Source: Chara braunii | Taxonomy: Eukaryota; Streptophyta; Charophyceae; Charales; Characeae | Length of the DNA: 47,177 nt | Assembly (NCBI GenBank): GCA_003427395.1 | Contig: BFEA01000010.1 | Coordinates: 2,545,520-2,592,696 of the forward strand | Direction: 5' to 3' | Part shown: positions 1 to 10,709 of the stretch, in pieces | Position numbering within the stretch: the first letter of the stretch is position 1 | Layout of the letters: each line of letters starts with the position of its first letter | Position numbers and translations under genes: made by a program | The notes under the pieces: generated by a model | What the model was told of the DNA's origin: nothing | Databases searched by the model: none | The model's input: the letters and a program-made list of their open reading frames with translations, nothing else

Positions 1-232
1 AAAAAAAAAAAAAAAAAAAAAAAAAAAATGATATGAAAAAGAAGAAGAAAAAGTAGAAGAAGAGGAGGAAGAAGAAGGAGAAGAACTAAAAAAAGAAGAA
101 GATGAAGAAGAAGAAGAACAAGAACAAGAACAAGAAGAACAAGAACAAGAACAAGAAAAAGAAAAAGAAGAAGAAAACAAAAAGAAAAACAAGAACAAGA
201 AGAAGTAGAAGAAGAAAAAGGAGAAAAAAAGT
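1..232. repeat. Poly(A) and GAA/GAAAAG-rich microsatellite
   Basis: A run of A is followed by imperfect GAA, CAAGAA and AAG repeats. It is the reverse complement of the CTT-rich tract in the two plus-strand LTRs (about 5800-5870 and 26530-26700), so it is part of the LTR and not an independent repeat. Lysine-rich or phenylalanine-rich open frames across it are low-complexity artefacts. Confidence 0.9.
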
Positions 233-1711
233 CTTCTTCTTTCCACTCACTTCCTTAGTATCTTGGAGTTGGAGCACCAATCTTGATGAAACCCCCTCCT
301 TCCTTGCACAAGTGTCACCTTAGCTATGGCTTTCTCCTTCCTCAAGCCCCTCTTCTCCTTTCTCTCTCAACCTCTCCCAAACTATTGCAAGCTTCTTCCA
401 CTATGGCTATGGAGTCCTCCCCTCTAGGAGGGCTAATGGGGCTCCCTCTAGCCTCTTCTCCTTCCTCACAGCCTGGGGGCTATGGCGGATCACCTTCCCA
501 GGCCAGCCTCATTACCACTACCTTCTAGAGTTCCCCACACTAGTGCATAATCTTCTCTAAACTCTCAAACTGGCAGGGGTTCCCTTCTCCTCTCTCCAAG
601 TGAGAGAAGTGCTCTTATAAGTTCACTTAGGCAACATGGGCACTCCTCATGCAAATGTGAGTATGGCGGACTGAATCCTCAACTTATGTAGGCTGAAACC
701 AGCACTCCGGCTAGCCCATGGGCCTCCCCTTGTACCTTGAGGTGAACCGAGGTACCCCCAAGACAAAAATCCACCACTAGACCCTTTCAGCGGTACCTAG
801 GCCTTATTTTGGCCAAATACATGCAGTCCGAGTGGTTTGTACCAACTCTTATTGCCTCTTGGCCTCCTTCAGCCTCTTTTTTTATTTTCAAAATGTTGCC
901 CCCTTAAGTCCAAATGCCCAAGGGGCAAGGGGCAGCCCCACTTAAGAGAAAACGGCCTAATGGACCTTTTTCTCGATTTTTTCAGTTTCTACCCTATTTT
1001 TGGTATGCCGAGGTTTTTTCTCCATGCGTCGGTGCTATCTTAGCATTGGATCTGGTTGAGATCCGAGGCCAATAATATCCCGTGCCATCCCCAAGAACTC
1101 ATTGCTTCAAATTTGCGCCTCTAAGCTCACTTTTTCAATTTTTGGTGCATTTGGCCCTCCGTATGGTAGTGTGAGGTGAAATTGAGAGAAGAATATAGCT
1201 TTAAAAAAAAAAAAAAAAATGCACAATTTTGTCATTGTCTCTCTTTTGTTTCTTTCCATTTTGGGCTGCCAACAAATTTTGGAGTTGGCTGTTTGAGTAG
1301 GTCTTCCAAAAAATGACCATATTCCCTCCTCCATAGATCTAAATCTCAAATCCATGGCCCAAAAGAAAACCGGTCATTTTCCCTTTGCATTTTTTCTCAA
1401 TTTTCTTTTTTTTGAATTCAAATTTTTCAGACATATTGCCCCAAGGGTCATATCTCTGCAATCCGGATTGTCCTCCACTAAATGTGGAAGGATGAGATCA
1501 CAGTAGGGACCTTCCAGTCCCTGTTGTGCCTGTCCCGATAGGCCGGCACATTCTCCTTCATTCTTTTCTCCCCCTTTGTATCATTCTCCCTCCATTTTCT
1601 CCCCATTTTTTTCTTTTCTTTTATTTCTGATGTGACAAGTGTCATGTGGCTGTTGAGTCTTTTTCTATACAATGGATCTTCATTCATGGCCAAATTCAGA
1701 CTCGGCAGTTG

Positions 1712-1716
1712 CCCAT
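1712..1716. other. Left target-site flank of the giant element (degenerate)
   Basis: The five bases before the 5' LTR are CCCAT and the five after the 3' LTR (31928-31932) are CCGTT, matching at three of five. Other family copies read CTGTT at the same LTR position, so a decayed 5-bp duplication of the form CYGTT is plausible. The stronger evidence for insertion here is that the outer flanks join into one continuous LTR sequence. Confidence 0.5.
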
Positions 1717-1764
1717 TGTTGGGACCTGTGGGTCCCGAATAATATCCTGGCACTCGAGAGTCTG

Positions 1765-1771
1765 TATATAA
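1765..1771 (+). promoter_or_regulatory. TATA-like box near the LTR start
   Basis: TATATAA lies about 50 bases inside the 5' LTR, after the conserved CACTCGAGAGTCTG. The counterpart in the 3' LTR is TATATAG at 22519-22525, and the older element has GAGATATAG at its equivalent place. Conservation supports a site, but its promoter role is inference. A U3 of only about 50 bases would be unusual, so a promoter further inside the LTR is equally possible. Confidence 0.25.
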
Positions 1772-2295
1772 CCAAGTTATGCACGACAGAGAAATTTGGA
1801 GTAACGAGACAAGAGAGAGAAAAGACAAAGGACTAAGAAAGGACCGCTGGGAGGAATGATGCCCTGGGTTGAGAACCGCAAGGAAAAAGAACCAGCGACG
1901 ACAAGCAAGTAAGGGTCAGAACATAGGCGCATAGGAGCATAGCATGAGGCCAGGAGGGTCATTGGAATTCGGCATGACAAAGGCCAAGGGCCCATTAACT
2001 TTGCAAATGCGACACGACGAACGACAAGAGAATAGGGAAGCCAATAGGTTGACGATCCCGGTGGTCGTGGGACGTTAGAAAATAAGGGCCCAACAAGGGA
2101 GCCGCCTGCGGCAATTAACGGAAACCACGGATTTTGAGGCCCCGCGGCCGGAGAAACCGGCGTGCGCAAGGCCCAAGAAGAGACAAGGGAAAAGGGTCAC
2201 TAGAGGGCGGTAGACGCCAAAGGAACATGAGACACCTTGAGGGAGGGCACCGAGAACCACGTGAGATTAAGTTAGAATAATGGTATCCGGAATAA

Positions 2296-2586
2296 GTGTC
2301 AGGGACCACCGACGGGACAAAGCGTCGAGGACCACCGACGGGACGAAGTGTCGAGGACCACTGATGGGACAAGTGTCGGGGACCACCGACGGGACGAAGT
2401 GTCAGGGACCACCGACGGGACGAGTGAAGAGGACCACCGACGGGACAAGTGAAGGGGACCACTGATGGGACAAAGCGTCGGGGACCACCGACGGGACAAG
2501 TGTCGGGGACCACCGACGAGACNAAGTGTCGGGGACCGCCGACGGGACAAGTGTCAGGGACCACCGACGGGATAAGTGGCAGGGAC
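2296..2586. repeat. 25/26-bp tandem array, 11 copies (5' LTR)
   Basis: The unit core is GACCACCGACGGGAC followed by AA(A)G(T/C)GTCGGG. Units alternate between 25 and 26 bases through an extra A. I count 11 copies, with a single N at 2523 inside the array. The same array has 10 copies at 23048-23309 and 8 copies, reverse complemented, at 33513-33732. Each unit carries several CpG sites. Confidence 0.9.
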
Positions 2587-2769
2587 ATGTGAAGGTCCCA
2601 GGAGAAACGGCGGAACGGCATAAGGAGAAAACAATTAAAACAAGATGCACCGTCAAGATCTCGATTTTAACGGCTAAAAATATTGACACCACTAATGCAA
2701 GCACTAGTGGTAGCAAGCGGGAAGGCCAAAAGGAAAAGAAAAAAGTAAAGAAACATGAAGTGGAAGGCA

Positions 2770-5212
2770 TGGAAGCAATCCGAAAAATCTCGGATTAGCC
2801 TCCCTCAAGAAAATGGAGTTAAAATTGACTCCATTTAAAAAATAGGCCTCCCGAAAAAAATCGGAGTAAGAGGGGGTACTGTGTGAGAGAAATAGAGGTA
2901 AAAGGAAGCTCCCATGGGCATGAGGGAGCCATTACTGCAGTAGGAGATATAACGGACTGCACCATGGGCATAGGGAGGGTCAAAACTAAGATCAAGGACC
3001 TAGAAAATGGCCTTAGCGACCACTTGACACTTGACCTGCTAGAAAAAAAAAAAAAAAAAATGCGGGAGAATAAGATAAAAAAAGTGAGAGAGAGTGACTG
3101 AGTTGCCCGTCAATAGGGACTTCCACAAGTAGGGACTGGCAGGTCTCTACCGTCAAAGAAAGGAGGAAAAATAAAAGAAAAGAAAAGGGAAAAAAAAAGA
3201 AAAGAAAAAAGGCCCTAACGGTAAAAAACGACCACTCGGGGAGACACATCCGTGACCAGGTACATTCTGGAATATGGCGGATGCAAAGAACCTTGATTTA
3301 TTCTTGATTTTGCAGAAAAAATAAAAAAAAATAAAGTCTCATGCAACCGAAATGCAACGGATTACCTGGGGGAGGAGAAACACATGTTTTAGGTGCATCC
3401 GGAGTCAAAATTGAGTCCAGATGCACTTGAAAGTTGGTCATTTTTTTTTCCTTCAGTTTTGGGTTAGTTTTGGGATAAGGTGACTAGGAAATTGACCCCC
3501 ATTGCAGTCCGAGTTACAACGGACTTCATGGTGAAGAGAAAACACATGTTTTAGGTGCATCCGAGACCAATACTAAGCCCGGATGCAATTGAGAATTGAG
3601 CGCTTCATTTTATTTCAACATGGGGCAAGTTGTGGGGCTGTGGGACTAGGAAAATGACCATAATTGCAGTCTGAGAAATATCGGACTGCATAAGGATGCC
3701 TAGGCTAAGAGAAAATGAGTCATGGCAAGCCCAAAAGGCTAAGAAAAGAGTGATTTCGGCACTGGGCAAATAAAGACGGTAAACGGCAACCATGAGATGA
3801 GATCTCGCGGCCAAGAATAATCGGGCCGGGCACACATGGGGCACCTAAGGAAGGGATATTGGAACCACCAAGGAGAAAGAGGTCCTAAAAATAAAAGTGG
3901 GACATTATCCGGGACGTTGTCGAGGACTAAGTAGGCCCAAATAAAAATAGTCGAAAAATGGGACATTCGTCGGCGGGACTGCCGGAAGGATAAGAAAATG
4001 GAACTAGTATGGGGAGAGTGGCGGGGACTTGAGTTGTCCCAAGGTAACCATGAGCCAACATGAGGGATGGCCGCACATAGCAAACTGCACCGTCGAGATC
4101 AAGATCTAGACAGTGGAGAATATTAACACCACTAGTGCAAGCATTAGTAAGATCAAGTGGGAGAGTCGTGAGAGAAAAGAAAGCATGATGGAAGGGTTGT
4201 CCAGCAATCCGGGGTATTTCGGACTAGCTAGGCATGAGAAAATAGAGCTCCAAGAGGCTCAACATGAGAAAAAGGTTGTCAAAAAAAAAACGGAGCAAAG
4301 GGGGTCGAAAATTGAGACTAACGGAGGCAAAATGAAGCCCCCTTGAGTGTAGGGGCTTCATTATTGTGATCCGAGATATAACAGTCAACCGTTGAGTCTG
4401 AATCTGGCCATAGATGAAGATCTATGGCCTAGAAAAAAACTCAACAGCCACTTGACACTTGTCACATCAGAAATAAAAGAAAAAGAAAAAAAAAAGAGAG
4501 AAAATGGAGGGAGAATGAAACAAAGGGGGAGAAAAGAGTGGAGGAGAATGTGCCGACCTATTAGGACGTGCACAGTAGGGACTGACAGGTCTCTACAGTG
4601 ACCTCATCCCTCCAAGATTCAAGGACGACAATTCGGAATGCAAAGATATGACCCTTGGGGCAGTATCTCCACAAAATCTTAATTGAAAAGGCAAAATCAA
4701 GAGAAAATGAAAAAGAAAAATGACCGGTTTTCTTTTGGGTCATGGATCTGAGATTGGAGGAGGGAATATGGCTGTTTTTTATGAGGCCTACCCAAACGGC
4801 CAACTCGGGAATGAGTTGGCAGCCCAAAATAGAAAGAAACAAAAGAGAGAAAAAACTAAAATTGTGCATTTGGCCCAAAAAGAGGGTCAGATGAAAAAAA
4901 AAATGAAAAGGTGAGCTTAGGGGCTCAAATTTGAAGCAAGGATTACTTGGGGCTGACACAGAATATTGTTGGCCTTAGATCTCATCCACATCCAAGGCTG
5001 AGAAGGCTCTGAGGCATGGGGAAATACCTCGGCTTACCAAAAACGGGATAGAAACTGAAAAAATCGATAAAAATACCCTCTAGGCCTTTTGCTCTCAAGT
5101 GAGGCTGCCCCTTGGGCATTAGGACCCAAGGGGGCAAGATTTTGAAAATCACAAAGAGGCTGAAGGAGACCAAGAGGCAATCCGAGTTGGTACCAACCAC
5201 TCGGACTGCATG
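2770..5212. repeat. Palindrome-bearing paragraph region of the 5' LTR
   Basis: Imperfect palindromes with half-sites GCAGTCCGA and TCGGACTGC, separated by about 6 bases, occur near 2774, 2934, 3504, 3666, 4204 and 4366. A larger one centred on GGTACC lies at 5177-5210. Around 3340-3690 they sit in a degenerate repeat of about 162 bases that also contains ACACATGTTTTAGGTGCATC. No gene is evident; interrupted frames and A/GA-rich runs dominate. Confidence 0.7.
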
Positions 5213-5799
5213 TACTTGGTCAAAATAAGGTCCGGGTACCTCCGGAATGGCCTAGTGGTAAAATTTTGTCATGGGGGTACCTCGGTTCAACTCAAGGCAC
5301 ATGAGGAGGCCCATGGGCTGGCCGCAGTGCTGGTTTCAGCCTACATAAGCTGAGGATTCAGTCCGCCACACTCAAATTTGCATGAGGAGTGTCCATGCTG
5401 CCCAAGTGAGCTCATAGGAACACTTTTCTCACTTAGAGAGAAGAGAGGGGAACCCCTGCCAGTTTGGGAACTTAGAGGAGATTATGAGCTAGTGGAGGGA
5501 GCTTTAGAGGTTAGTGGTAGTGAGGCTGGCATATGGAGGTGATCCGCCATAGCCCCTAGGTTGTAAGGAAGAGGGAGAGGTTAAAGGGAGTCTCATTAGC
5601 CTTCCTAGAGGGAGGACTCCATAGCCATAGCGGAAGGAGCTTGCAATAGCTTGGGAGAGGTTGATGGGCGGAGGGAGAAAAGGGTTTGAGGAAGGAGAAA
5701 GTCATAGCCAAGGTGATACTTGTGCAAAGAAGGGAGAAGGTTCATCAAGGTTGGTGCTTCATCTCCAAGTCACTAAGAAGGTGAGTGGAAAGGAGAAGA

Positions 5800-5875
5800 T
5801 TCCTCTTCTTCTTCTTCTTCTTCTTTTTCTTCTTCTTCTTCTTCTTCTTCTTCCTCCCCTTCCCTTCCTTCTCCT
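5800..5875. repeat. CTT-rich microsatellite (5' LTR)
   Basis: Imperfect CTT repeats. The counterpart at about 26530-26700 is longer and includes an ATT run. The leucine/phenylalanine-rich frames through it are artefacts. Confidence 0.9.
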
Positions 5876-6011
5876 GCTTTCCCAATGATCTCTTATTCAT
5901 ATCTCACCCTCTTCTTCTTCACCCCCTCTCTGTCTCTCCATAGGAACTTTCCTAAGCTTAGAGTCGATGGTAGGGAACCTTCTCACTAGTAATGATCTCT
6001 CCATGGGCTCA

Positions 6012-7370
6012 TTCTTCACTCTCATGTGAATCGTCACTCCCCCCTTGAGTGAATTTCACTCACTCTTCTCTCACTTTCTCTCCGTTTCTTCACTTAGGAG
6101 CAAATCACAACTCTTGTGTTTGTTTAATCTAGTATTTTGATGATGATGATTACCTCTTGTTTAGTCAATTTCGCCACTCCCATGTGAATCGCCACTTCCC
6201 CCATTGTGATTTCCTGCATTTGAGAGAGTTTCACTCACTCTCCCCTCCCTTTCTCTCCACTTCTTCACTTAGGAGCAAATCTCAACTCTTGTGTTTGCTT
6301 AATCTAGTGTTTTGATGATGATTACCTCGTGTTTAGTCCATTCCTCCACTCCCATGTGAAGCGTCACTTCGCCCCCTTGTGATTTTCTGCATTTTAGAGA
6401 GTTTCACTCACTCTTCCCTCCCTTTCTTTCCACTTCTTCACTTGGGAGCAAATCGCAACTCTTGTTTGTGTCTTCTCTACTGTTTGAATGATGTTTCTAT
6501 CTTGGTTTGTCCTTTTCTTCACTCCCATGTGAAGCGTCACTTTCCACCTTGTGATTTCGTCCATTTGAGAGAGTTTCACTCACTCTTCTCTCCCTTTCTC
6601 TCCACTTCTTCACTTGGGAGCAAATCGCAAGTCTTGTTCGTGTTTTCTCTAGTGTTTGGCTGATGTTTCTCTCTTGCTTTGTCCTTTTCTTCACTCCCAT
6701 ATGAAGCGCCACACCCCCCTTGTGATTTCATGCATTTGAGTGAGTTTCACTCAATCTTCTCTCACTTTCTCTCCATCTCTTCACTTGGGAGTAAATCGCA
6801 ACTCTTGTTTGTGTTTTGTCTAGTGTTTGGAGGATGTTTCTCTCTTGTTTTGTCTTTTTTTTCACTCCCATGTGAAGCATCACTTCCCACCTTGTAATTT
6901 CATGCATTTGAGAGAAGTTCCACTCACTTTTCCCTCCCTTTCTCTCCACTTCTCCACTTGGGAGCAAATTGCAATTTTTCTTTGTGTCTTCTCTAGTGTT
7001 TGGATGATGTTTCTCTCTTGTTTTGTCCTTTTTTTCACTCCCATGTGAAGCGTCACTTCCTGCCTTGTGATTTCCTGCATTTGAGAGAGTTCTACTCACT
7101 CTTCTCTCTCTTTCTCTCCACGTCTTCACTTGGGAGCAAATCACAACTCTTGTTTGTGTTTTCTCTTGTGTTTGGATGATGTTTCTCTCTTGTTTTATCC
7201 TTTTCTTAACTCCCATGTAAAGCGTCACTTCCCACCTTGTGATTTCGTGCATTTGAGAGAGTTTCACTTACTTTTCCCTCCCTTCCTCTCCACTTTTTCA
7301 CTTAGGAGCAAATCGCAACTCTTGTCCATGCTTGCTCTGGTGTTTTGATGGTTCCTCTCACCTACTTCGC
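6012..7370. repeat. About 172-bp tandem array, about 8 copies (5' LTR)
   Basis: The landmark TTGTGATTTC recurs at 6204, 6377, 6549, 6720, 6892, 7064 and 7237, spacings of 171-173 bases. Each unit also has CACTCCCATGTGAAGCGTCA, GAGAGTTTCACTCACTCTTC and GGGAGCAAATCGCAACTC. The same array with about 7 copies lies at 26860-28030. The unit length is close to nucleosome repeat length and to common plant satellite monomers. Confidence 0.9.
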
Positions 7371-7398
7371 TCAGTTTTCTCACATGATGACATTTTGT

Positions 7399-7845
7399 TG
7401 TCGGTGCGAATACCCTGACAAGGGTATCCGCCCTGGGTTTACAAATAACAGGAAGTAAGTTTAAAAATCCACGTGTACCGCGCGAGTCGCGGCTAAGTCT
7501 GTTGGGTTACATTGGTAGGGTGGTTGAGTAGAGTAGAGCATGAGTGGGCGCGCAGTCTTGAGGCGCGCGTGTGATTCCTCCGTTTGATGAAGCAGCCGGC
7601 TTAGTTGGCTGGCTTGATTTTTTTATTAGGAATAAAAGGTTTGTTTTTATTTAGGGCGGTTGACCACTGATAGGCCTGATGTACGAGGTAGGGGCTCACG
7701 AGAGGTATGGCTGGCGCACTCGGCCGGAGCGGCTTGCGAAAGCTCCATGTATATTTGCGACGAAGGATTAAATCCAACTCCTGCGTGACGCGACCGGGAG
7801 GGTCCCGCGCTGCCCTTGAGTGGTGCTGGACCGATGCGCTCGACA
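7399..7845. mobile_element. 447-bp solo-LTR-like insertion in the 5' LTR
   Basis: This block is absent from the same position of the 3' LTR (about 28050), where flanking text is continuous. It begins TGTCGG and ends CTCGACA, an LTR-type inverted TGTCG/CGACA pair. The left flank TTGT and right flank CCGT, against CCGT in the empty site, fit a 4-bp duplication with two C-to-T changes on the left. Near its start is an inverted pair ATACCC/GGGTAT, and AATAAA lies near 7630. No coding frame of note. A solo LTR or a small TRIM-like element is the best reading; strand is undetermined. Confidence 0.65.
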
Positions 7846-7859
7846 CCGTTTCATTCTTG

Positions 7860-8500
7860 GTTGCGTTCATGAACTTCAAGCATTTGTTTGAGCAAGTCTC
7901 ACTCACATGCATGACTCAACTCTCACATGATGATGTTTCGTTGCATTATTGGTTGCATCCGTGAGCTACAAACATGTGTTTGAGCAAGTTTCACTCACAT
8001 GCATGACTCATCTCTCACATGATAATGTTCCATTGTATTCTTGATTGCCTTCATGAACTTCAAGCATGTGTTTGAGCAAGTTTCATTCATCTGCATGACT
8101 CATCTCTCATATGATGATGTTCCATTGTATTCTTGATTGCCTTCATGAGCTTCACGCATGTGTTTGAGCAAGTCGCACTCACGTGCATGGCTCATCTCTC
8201 ACGTGATGATGTTCCATTGCATTCTTGATTCCTTTCATGAGCTTCAAGCATATGTTTGAGCAAGTCTCACTCACATGTATGACTTATCTCTCATTTGATG
8301 ATGTTCCATTGTATTCTTGATTGCCTTCATGAGCTTCAAGCATGTGTTTGAGCAAGTCTCACTCATGTGCATGACTCATCCCTCACTTGACGATGTTCCA
8401 TTGCATTCTTGATTGCTTTCATGAGCTTCAAGCATGTGTTTGAGCAAGTCTCACTCACATGCATGACTCATCTCTCACAAGATAATATTCCGATTCATAC
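7860..8500. repeat. 92-bp tandem array, about 7 copies (5' LTR)
   Basis: TTTGAGCAAG recurs at 8071, 8163, 8255, 8347 and 8439, exactly 92 bases apart, with earlier copies near 7885 and 7979. Units contain GATGATGTTCCATTGCATTC and CTTCAAGCATGTG. The counterpart is 28066-28690. Confidence 0.9.
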
Positions 8501-8509
8501 TTGGCTGTT

Positions 8510-10400
8510 TCACTACTCACATGCATGTGTTCTCACTATTCACACCCTCACTTGTCAAGTTCATGCCTCGATGATTTTCCGGTTCTCACTTGGCTGTTCA
8601 ACTGCTCATATGCATGTGTTCTCGCTAGTTCCACCCTCACTTTGTCAAGTTCATGCATTTGGTGATGTTTTGATTCTTACTTGGCTGTTCAACTACTCAT
8701 GTGCATGTGTTCCCACTACTCAAACTCTCATTTTATCAAGTTCATGCATTTGGTACTGTTCCGATTCTCACTTGGTTGTTCTACTACTCATGTGCATATG
8801 TTATCGCTAGTTCCACCCTCACTTTGTCAACTTCATGCATTGGTAATGTTCCAATTACCTTTAGCTGTTCTACTTCTCATGAACATGTGTTCTCACTATT
8901 CACACCCTCACTTTGTCAAGTTCATGCCTTTGATAATGTTTCGATTCACACTTGGTTGTTCTACTACTCTTCTGCATGTATTCTCACTAGTTTCATCCTC
9001 ACTTTGTCTAGTTCATGCCTTTGGTAATGTTCTGATTCGCACTTGGCTGTTCTACTACTCATGAACATGTGTTCTCACTACTCACGCCCTCACCTTGTCA
9101 AGTTCATGCATTTGGTAATGTTTCGATTCTCACTTAGCTGTTCTACTACTCTTGTGCATGTGTTCTCGCTAGTTTCATCCTNCCCTCACCTTGTCAAGTT
9201 CATGCATTTGGTAATGTTTCGATTCTCACTTAGCTGTTCTACTACTCTTGTGCATGTGTTCTCGCTAGTTTCATCCTCACTTTGTCAAGTTCATGCATTT
9301 GGTAATACTCTGATTCACACTTGGTTGTTCCCACACTCATATGCATGTATTCCCACTAGTCACACCCTCACCTTGTCAAGTTCATGCATTTGGTAATGTT
9401 CCGATTCACACTTGGTTGTTCCACTACTCACATGCATGTGTTGTCACTAGTCACACCCTCACTTGTCAAGTTCATGCATTTGATAATGTTCCGATTCACA
9501 CTTGGCTGTTCCACTACTCACATGCATGTGTCTCACTAGTCACACCCTCAGTTGTCAAGTTCATGCCTTGATGATTGTCCGGTTCTCACTTAGCTGTTCA
9601 ACTACTTATGCGCATGTGTTCTCACTAGTTCCACCCTCACTTTGTCAAGTTCATGCATTTGGTAATGTTCCGATTCTCACTTGGTTGTTCAACTACTCAT
9701 GTGCATGTGTTCTCACTACTCACACCCTAATTTTGCCAAGTTCATGCATTTGGTAATACTCTGATTCTCACTTGGCTGTTTTACTACTCATATGCATGTG
9801 TTCTCGCTAGTTTCACCGTCACTTCATCAAGTTCAGGCATTTGGTAATGTTCCGATTCTCAGTTAGCTGTTCTACTACTCATGTGCATGTTTTATCGCTA
9901 GTTCCACCCTCACTTTGTCAAGTTCATGCATTTGGTAGTGTTCCGATTCACCCTTGGCCGTTCTACTATTCATGAACATGTGTTCTCATTACTCACACCC
10001 TCACCTTGTCAAGTTCATGCCTTTGATAATGTTCCGATTCACACTTGGCTGTTCTACTACTCATGTGCGTGTATTCTCACTGGTCACATCCTCACTTTGT
10101 CTAGTTCATGCCTTTGATAATGCTCCATTCACACTTGGCTGTTCTAGTACTCATGTGCATGTATTCTCACTAGTTTCACCCTCACTTTGTCTAGTTCATG
10201 CCTTTGGTAATGTTCCAATTCACACTTGGTTATTCTACTACTCATGTGCATGTGTTTCCATCGGTCTCACTTTGTCAAGTTCGTGCCTTGATGATTGTCC
10301 GGTTCACACTTGGCTGCTCCACTATTCATGTGCATGTGTCTCCATCGGTTACACCCTCACCTTGTCAAGTTCATGTATTTGGTAGTTGTCTGATTCTCAC
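8510..10400. repeat. About 91-bp tandem array, about 20 copies (5' LTR)
   Basis: AAGTTCATGC recurs about every 89-91 bases (8557, 8647, 8738, 8829, 8918 and on). Units contain GGTAATGTTCCGATTCACAC and CTACTCATGTGCATGTGTTC. The rhythm and several words resemble the neighbouring 92-bp units, so the two arrays may share an origin. A single N at 9182 lies between two exact 95-bp copies and is probably an assembly join. Counterpart: about 28690-30390. Confidence 0.9.
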
Positions 10401-10503
10401 GTAGATGTTCCACTACTCGTATGCGTGTGCTCACACTAATCACACTCGTTTTGTCAAGTCCATGTAACTAGTGATGGCCAATTCGCACTTGGCTGTTACT
10501 GCT

Positions 10504-10678
10504 GTGGGATGGGTGACCGACGCTTGGCTGCTACTGTTGTGGGATGGGTGAGCGACACTTGGCTGCTACTGTTGTGGGATGGGTGACTGACACTTAGCTG
10601 CTACTGATGTGGGATGGGTGACCGGCACTTGGCTACTACTGTTGTGGGATGAGTGACTGACACTTGGCTGCTACTACT
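10504..10678. repeat. 35-bp tandem array, 5 copies (5' LTR)
   Basis: The unit begins GTGGGATGGGTGACCGACAC followed by TTGGCTGCTACTGTT; five copies start at 10504 and every 35 bases after. Five copies also lie at 30427-30601. Confidence 0.9.
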
Positions 10679-10709
10679 GAAGGGTGAATTGATTAAGACT
10701 AGGAGTTCC

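Larger units (their letters stand above)
1..1716 (-). mobile_element. Distal fragment of the older element's 3' LTR, minus orientation
   Basis: Read on the minus strand, this stretch matches the LTR interior at about 4390-5800 and 25110-26530. Examples are the paragraph with the first-strand text CCCCAAGGGTCATATC at 1440 and the LTR palindrome near 809-842. It joins directly to the copy at 31928-34282 when the 30-kb insertion between them is ignored, so both are one interrupted LTR. It continues off the left edge of the window. I see no gene in it; short open frames here are also present by chance in the other LTR copies. The orientation and the match are seen directly; that it is a 3' LTR follows from the internal domain lying at 34-45 kb. 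Confidence 0.85.

Noticed and set aside
86-323. Poly-Phe and poly-Lys/Asn ORFs at the left edge
   Set aside because: Simple GAA/CAAGAA repeat of an LTR; no information content.
2296-2586. CRISPR-like array of about 26-bp direct repeats
   Set aside because: Units are contiguous with no unique spacers, lie inside an LTR, and recur in all LTR copies of a eukaryotic element.
2115-2621. Minus-strand repeat protein (PSVVPDTCPVGGP-type)
   Set aside because: Translation of the 26-bp array in shifting frames; all three frames stay open, which is a composition effect.
6728-7267. 179-residue minus-strand ORF (KKRTKQERNIIQT-type repeats)
   Set aside because: It lies wholly in the 172-bp array. The antisense of the unit happens to lack stops in several frames, and the frame rotates from unit to unit; the other array copy gives different frames.
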